Shown: positions 6,079 through 9,772 of the stretch, one piece after another | Layout: each line of letters opens with the position of its first letter | How positions within the stretch are numbered: the first letter of the stretch is position 1 | The notes under the pieces: model-generated | What the model was told of the DNA's origin: nothing | Seen by the model: only the letters and a program-made list of their open reading frames with translations | The model's database searches: none | Made by a program: the position numbers and the translations under genes | From: Candidatus Zipacnadia bacterium | Lineage (GTDB): Bacteria; Armatimonadota; Zipacnadia; Zipacnadales; Zipacnadaceae | Assembly: GCA_029821515.1 (NCBI GenBank) | Contig: JALGTD010000056.1 | Location: 1 to 9,772, forward strand | Direction of reading: 5' to 3' | Length of the DNA stretch: 9,772 bases

Positions 6079-6975
6079 CTACCGCTCCAGCCCCCAGCGT
6101 AGCTTGGTATGCAACCTCTCGAAGAAAGAGCCTCGGTCAAGGCGCACCAGTTGAGCCTTGAATGTCGCCTTGCGAATCACAATCAGGTCTTCGGAGGTGA
6201 CTTCAACATCTTCTTGACCATCCACGCTCAACCGCACGGTCACCGGCTCGTCATAGCGCTCCTCGACGCGCACAGTTACCACCGAATCGTCGTCTACGAT
6301 GAGGGGCCGCAGATACAAAGTATGAGGACAGATGGGATTGAGAATAAGGCAATCTAAGTCTGGATCAACCAGTGGCCCGGCTGCTGACAGATTGTAAGCA
6401 GTCGAACCCGTTGGAGTAGCCACAATCAAGCCATCGGCAGGATAGACGGCAACGCGCTCGTCGTCCACTTGCGTATCCAGCCGCACCATCCGGCGCGGAT
6501 ATATCCGCGAAATAACCGCATCATTGAGGGCCAAGAGTTGATCGGTGACTTGATCTCCACGTCGCACTTCCACCGACAACATTAGTCGTTGATGGATGTG
6601 ATACTCGCCCGCTAACAGTTGGTCTATGCGGTCGAGCACCACCACCGGCTGGACGGCAGCCAGAAATCCAAAACTGCCCAAATCGACTCCCAGCAACGGG
6701 ACTTGCGCAGGCCCGGCCAAGCGCGCTACCCTCAGCAGCAGCCCGTCGCCGCCCATCACGATTACCATATCGGCCTGGGCCACCAGCTCTTCCCGCGGAA
6801 GTTGCTCGTATTGACCCGCACAGCTCTGGGCGGTATTCGGGTCAAGCAACACCGCAACTTCGGCCTCGCGCAGCTTTGCTATCAGCGACTCAGCAAACTC
6901 CGTGGTTCCCGAACTCTGTTGACCGCTGACCAGGCCTACTATCTTAATAGTTGTAAACTTCTGGATACGGCTCAT
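6079..6975 (-). CDS. nadK: NAD kinase
   Basis: A 298-residue enzyme that phosphorylates NAD to NADP using ATP or polyphosphate, in the cytosol. Signature motifs: VIVMGGDG at 71-78, LGVDLGSFGFLA at 95-106, LALND at 148-152 and the strongly diagnostic DGLIVATPTGSTAYNLSAAGP at 181-201. The C-terminal beta domain carries SVDGQEDVEV. The residue after GGDG is L79, where most family members have T; the motif is otherwise intact. The gene starts inside the TPR gene stop (TAATG, 1-nt overlap), which indicates translational coupling. It is 34 nt upstream of the ferredoxin subunit, so NADP synthesis appears to be co-expressed with the ferredoxin-dependent oxidoreductase and with dxs, whose pathway uses NADPH at the next step. 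Confidence 0.96.
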   Translation of the reverse strand: MSRIQKFTTIKIVGLVSGQQSSGTTEFAESLIAKLREAEVAVLLDPNTAQSCAGQYEQLPREELVAQADMVIVMGGDGLLLRVARLAGPAQVPLLGVDLGSFGFLAAVQPVVVLDRIDQLLAGEYHIHQRLMLSVEVRRGDQVTDQLLALNDAVISRIYPRRMVRLDTQVDDERVAVYPADGLIVATPTGSTAYNLSAAGPLVDPDLDCLILNPICPHTLYLRPLIVDDDSVVTVRVEERYDEPVTVRLSVDGQEDVEVTSEDLIVIRKATFKAQLVRLDRGSFFERLHTKLRWGLER

Positions 6976-8450
6976 TAACTGGGTTCCGACTCCTCACTCG
7001 GCTGAAGCTGCTCAATATTCTCCTTAGCCGGCTGATAATTTGGGTTGATCTGGAGCGCTCGCTGGTACTGCTCACGGGCTTCGTCCAGCTTGCCCTGGCG
7101 CTGATAAGCTGCCCCCAGGTTATTGATGGCGTAGACATACTGGGGATCAGTCTGCAAAGCCGCTTTGAAATGAACTATGGCCTCGGTAACATCTTGCCGA
7201 TCCAGGAATATCAGACCGATATTGTTGTGCGCTTCGGCGCTGCCGGGCTCCAGCTTCAGCACCTGGAGATATTCGGCCAGCGCCTCAGACTTGCTTCCCC
7301 GGTCGTAGTAGGCATTGGCCAGACCCAGGCGCACCTGCGAGCTGTCAGGGAACCTTTTAGCCACTGCCTGCCACTGCTCAAACGCTTGGTCAACTTTGCC
7401 CGCCTTGGTCAGCGACCAGGCCAGATTGAGATAGGCAACTTCCCGCTGGGGCTGGCCCCGGGGCTGACACTGGATGGCCTGCTGAAACGTCGTGCTAGCC
7501 TCGTCATACCTGCCCTGCTGGAATTGTACCCAGCCTAAGTTGATCAGACAGTTGACATTGGCCGGCCAGACGGCCAATGCCTGTTTGTAGGCTGCTTCGG
7601 CCTGCTCGTATTGCTGCTGAGCAGCCAGAACCAGGCCCAGATTATACTGCGCGACAAAGTCGTCGGGAGCAGCCTGCGTTGCCTGCTGGAGATGACTGAC
7701 CGCCTCCGTGTAGCGCTGCACATTGTACAACGCTGTGCCCAGACCAAGGTGAGCATCTGCGAGGTTCGCATCCACAGCCAGTGCCGCCTGATAGGCCTCT
7801 ACAGCCGCCTGGTTGTCGCCCGATTGAAGATACAGTGAGCCAAGTGTGCTCAACACGGCTGTATTCTTCGGCTGTATTTTGCGCGCCGCCTCGTACTCGC
7901 GAGTTGCTTTGGCTGTCTCCCCAGCTCTTTGCAATGCATAACCAAAATTTATGTGTGCCTCCGGGTCATTGGGACTTACCTCAAGGGCACGATTATACTC
8001 ATTGAAGGCCACCACAAAATTGCCCTGGCGAGCCATCAGATTCGCCAGATTGTAATGAGCGTCAAAGTAGTCGGGAGTGATTTCCAGGGCACGGCGGTAG
8101 CTTTGCTCAGCCTGTTCAGACTTACCAACCTCAGCGTAAGCATTACCCAGGTTATTGTATATCACGTGCGATCCTTCACTGCGGTTAGCTGCCTGTTCCA
8201 GACACTCAATAGCCCGCTTGGCGTCGCCCAGTTGCAGCGAAACCGTTCCACACCAGGCCAGGACTACTGGGTCGTTGGGCACCAGGCCCAAGGCCGCCTC
8301 GAAAGCCGCCTTTGCGCCAGCAAAGTCCCCAGCCTCATACAGCGTCAGGCCGCGCTGGAAGTCATCGGGGCTTGATTGTTGTGCGTAACTGACACTAGCA
8401 ATCAGCGCCATGACCAGAATTACCACGGCAAGACTCGCGCATACCTTCAT
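6975..8450 (-). CDS. Exported tetratricopeptide-repeat protein (about 13 TPRs)
   Basis: A 491-residue protein with a clear Sec signal peptide (residues 1-23, cleavage at SYA-QQ, no lipobox), so the mature protein is likely periplasmic or surface-exposed. From about residue 27 to 480 it is built almost entirely of about 13 consecutive 34-residue TPR units, each with the usual pattern of small and aromatic positions and a D/N-P turn (for example ALEITPDY, ALEVSPND, ALQINPNY). The ninth unit is longer by about 3 residues (QCQPRGQPQR). The tail is acidic and serine-rich (PSEESEPS). It is a protein-interaction scaffold; the partner and job cannot be read from sequence. It starts at an ATG with GGAGGTG 8 nt upstream, 47 nt after dxs, and overlaps nadK by 1 nt. 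Confidence 0.93.
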   Translation of the reverse strand: MKVCASLAVVILVMALIASVSYAQQSSPDDFQRGLTLYEAGDFAGAKAAFEAALGLVPNDPVVLAWCGTVSLQLGDAKRAIECLEQAANRSEGSHVIYNNLGNAYAEVGKSEQAEQSYRRALEITPDYFDAHYNLANLMARQGNFVVAFNEYNRALEVSPNDPEAHINFGYALQRAGETAKATREYEAARKIQPKNTAVLSTLGSLYLQSGDNQAAVEAYQAALAVDANLADAHLGLGTALYNVQRYTEAVSHLQQATQAAPDDFVAQYNLGLVLAAQQQYEQAEAAYKQALAVWPANVNCLINLGWVQFQQGRYDEASTTFQQAIQCQPRGQPQREVAYLNLAWSLTKAGKVDQAFEQWQAVAKRFPDSSQVRLGLANAYYDRGSKSEALAEYLQVLKLEPGSAEAHNNIGLIFLDRQDVTEAIVHFKAALQTDPQYVYAINNLGAAYQRQGKLDEAREQYQRALQINPNYQPAKENIEQLQPSEESEPS

Positions 8451-8497
8451 TTCTCAGGCACCTCCATTATCAGGCTTAGTTGCTTGAGTCTATAAAG

Positions 8498-9772
8498 CTA
8501 TTTGCTGACGTAGGCGACGTCCGCACCGCGGCAGACTTTGGCCGCAGCCTGCACGATCGCCTCAGTATCTATGCCCACATCGGCGCGCAGGTGCTCAACA
8601 CCTCCGAAGGTCACAAACTCGTCAGGTACGCCCAGGCGAACCAGTCTCACGTCGTCTGGGCCGCAGTCATTGAGCAGCTCTGCTACAGCCGAGCCGAACC
8701 CACCCGCTCTAACATTCTCTTCTACTGTTATAATTGCCCCAATGTTGTTGGCAAGACTGATAATCAGACTGAGGACTTCCGCTGCCTCCAGAGCCACCGC
8801 AACACAATTGCCCACGGCAACTACTGCTACATCATTCCCCTCCCGACGCACTTTGCCCTTCCCCACCGGCAACGGCTCCAGCGGCACCTGCCAATCGACG
8901 GCAGGCCCGCAGCCACGGGGATAGCGTAATGCCGCTGGACTGTCGAGTGTCAGGGCTGTCGCCAGCATATGGCGCAGCTCCGCTCTGTCCGACGGAGCCA
9001 TCACCGTCATATTGGGGATATGCCGCAGATAGCTCAAATCAAAGAGGCCGTGGTGAGTCGGCCCGTCCGCGCCCACGAGGCCAGCGCGGTCTACCGCAAA
9101 GACCACGGGAAGATTCTGCAGGGCCACATCGTGAATAATCTGGTCATAACTGCGCTGCAAGAAGGTAGAGTATATGGCCACGATCGGCCGCATGCCCGCG
9201 GCGGCCAGTCCCGCTGCATAGGTGACAGCGTGTTCTTCCGCCATCCCCACATCAAAGCAGCGGCCAGGGAAGAGCTTCTTAAACTGGTCCAGCCCGGTTC
9301 CGTCCAGCATCGCCGCTGAGATGGCCACAATTCGCTCGTCGTCTTCGGCCAACTCGCAGACTGTCTGCCCCAATACTTCACTGAAAGTAGGCTGCTGGCG
9401 CGAGGAAACGGTCTCGCCATTCTCCGGCAGAAACGGACTGGTACCGTGGAAACGGCGCGGATTATTTTCCGCTGGCTCATAGCCCCGGCCTTTTTGCGTC
9501 AGCAGATGAACCAGAACTGGTCCCTTGATGCGCACAGCATGCCCGAGCAGGCTACTCATATGAGCTATGTTGTGGCCATCAATCGGACCCAGATAGGTGA
9601 AGCCAAACTGCTCAAAGAGCATCCCTGGCACGACAAGTTGCTTGATCCCCAGCTTGACTCGGTCCAAAGCGTGGACCATGTCCTCGCCCATCGGGATACG
9701 TCGCAGCAGGCGCAGAGCATCTTCGCGCGCCCGCCGGCCAGCCGGGTGTAGCGTTGCCCGCAGCGTGGCTAG
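8498..9772 (-). CDS. dxs: 1-deoxy-D-xylulose-5-phosphate synthase (5'-truncated by the window edge)
   Basis: The visible C-terminal 424 residues (the full enzyme is usually 600-650) belong to DXS, the TPP-dependent enzyme condensing pyruvate and glyceraldehyde 3-phosphate at the start of the MEP isoprenoid pathway. Landmarks: FGFTYLGPIDGHN, TQKGRGYEPAE-NPRRFHG, the catalytic glutamate region VGMAEEHAVTYAAGLA, the TFLQRSYDQIIHDVALQNLPV stretch, DRAGLVGADGPTHHG, and the transketolase C-terminal domain with VEENVRAGGFGSAV. The frame is open to the window edge, upstream of the first visible methionine near 9691, so the start lies outside. The TAG stop is 47 nt before the TPR gene start, consistent with one transcript. 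Nothing looks damaged. Confidence 0.97.
   Translation of the reverse strand, partial: LATLRATLHPAGRRAREDALRLLRRIPMGEDMVHALDRVKLGIKQLVVPGMLFEQFGFTYLGPIDGHNIAHMSSLLGHAVRIKGPVLVHLLTQKGRGYEPAENNPRRFHGTSPFLPENGETVSSRQQPTFSEVLGQTVCELAEDDERIVAISAAMLDGTGLDQFKKLFPGRCFDVGMAEEHAVTYAAGLAAAGMRPIVAIYSTFLQRSYDQIIHDVALQNLPVVFAVDRAGLVGADGPTHHGLFDLSYLRHIPNMTVMAPSDRAELRHMLATALTLDSPAALRYPRGCGPAVDWQVPLEPLPVGKGKVRREGNDVAVVAVGNCVAVALEAAEVLSLIISLANNIGAIITVEENVRAGGFGSAVAELLNDCGPDDVRLVRLGVPDEFVTFGGVEHLRADVGIDTEAIVQAAAKVCRGADVAYVSK

Noticed and set aside
6975..8450. DNA tandem repeat or CRISPR-like array
   Set aside because: The periodicity of about 102 bp is at protein level (34-residue TPR units) and the nucleotide copies are diverged.

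Overview
The window is one nearly continuous block of genes, all on the minus strand, so transcription runs from high to low coordinates. Base composition is moderately GC-rich by eye, and most genes have clear GGAGG-type ribosome binding sites. The content suggests a bacterium with an outer membrane (a signal-peptide protein rich in predicted beta strands, and a secreted TPR protein), the MEP isoprenoid pathway (dxs), and anaerobic or microaerophilic ferredoxin-linked metabolism (a four-subunit 2-oxoacid:ferredoxin oxidoreductase). I cannot name the phylum with confidence. A little-studied diderm lineage is my guess.

Layout in transcription order: dxs (3' two-thirds, 8498-9772, start outside the window); an exported protein with about 13 TPR units (6975-8450); NAD kinase, whose start overlaps the TPR stop as TAATG (6079-6975); then delta ferredoxin (5814-6044), alpha (4769-5821), beta (3941-4735) and gamma (3296-3844) subunits of a VOR/KOR-type 2-oxoacid:ferredoxin oxidoreductase; a translin-family protein (2649-3284) that seems to start at an ATT codon 11 nt after the gamma stop; a 94-nt gap; a predicted beta-rich envelope protein (1718-2554); a 114-nt gap; and a large zinc-type alcohol dehydrogenase relative (1-1603) running off the left edge.

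The tight spacing from nadK to translin suggests one co-transcribed unit: isoprenoid entry, NADP supply, ferredoxin-reducing 2-oxoacid oxidation to acyl-CoA, and an RNA-binding or RNase-like protein. The alpha subunit most resembles VorB, so branched-chain 2-oxoacids are the likely substrates.

Four things stand out. (1) The dehydrogenase gene carries an exact 29-bp tandem duplication (515-572) that breaks its frame; both sides read as good protein, so it is a recent mutation or an assembly error. (2) The same protein has two consecutive Rossmann-type domains, the first having lost its glycine-rich nucleotide motif. (3) The beta-gamma intergenic gap holds a REPIN-like element: two inverted copies of a short sequence, each a perfect hairpin with the same loop and a covarying base pair. 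(4) A translin-family gene with a non-canonical start sits inside the oxidoreductase operon. No tRNA, rRNA, CRISPR array, insertion sequence or plus-strand gene was seen. I saw no convincing new multi-gene system.
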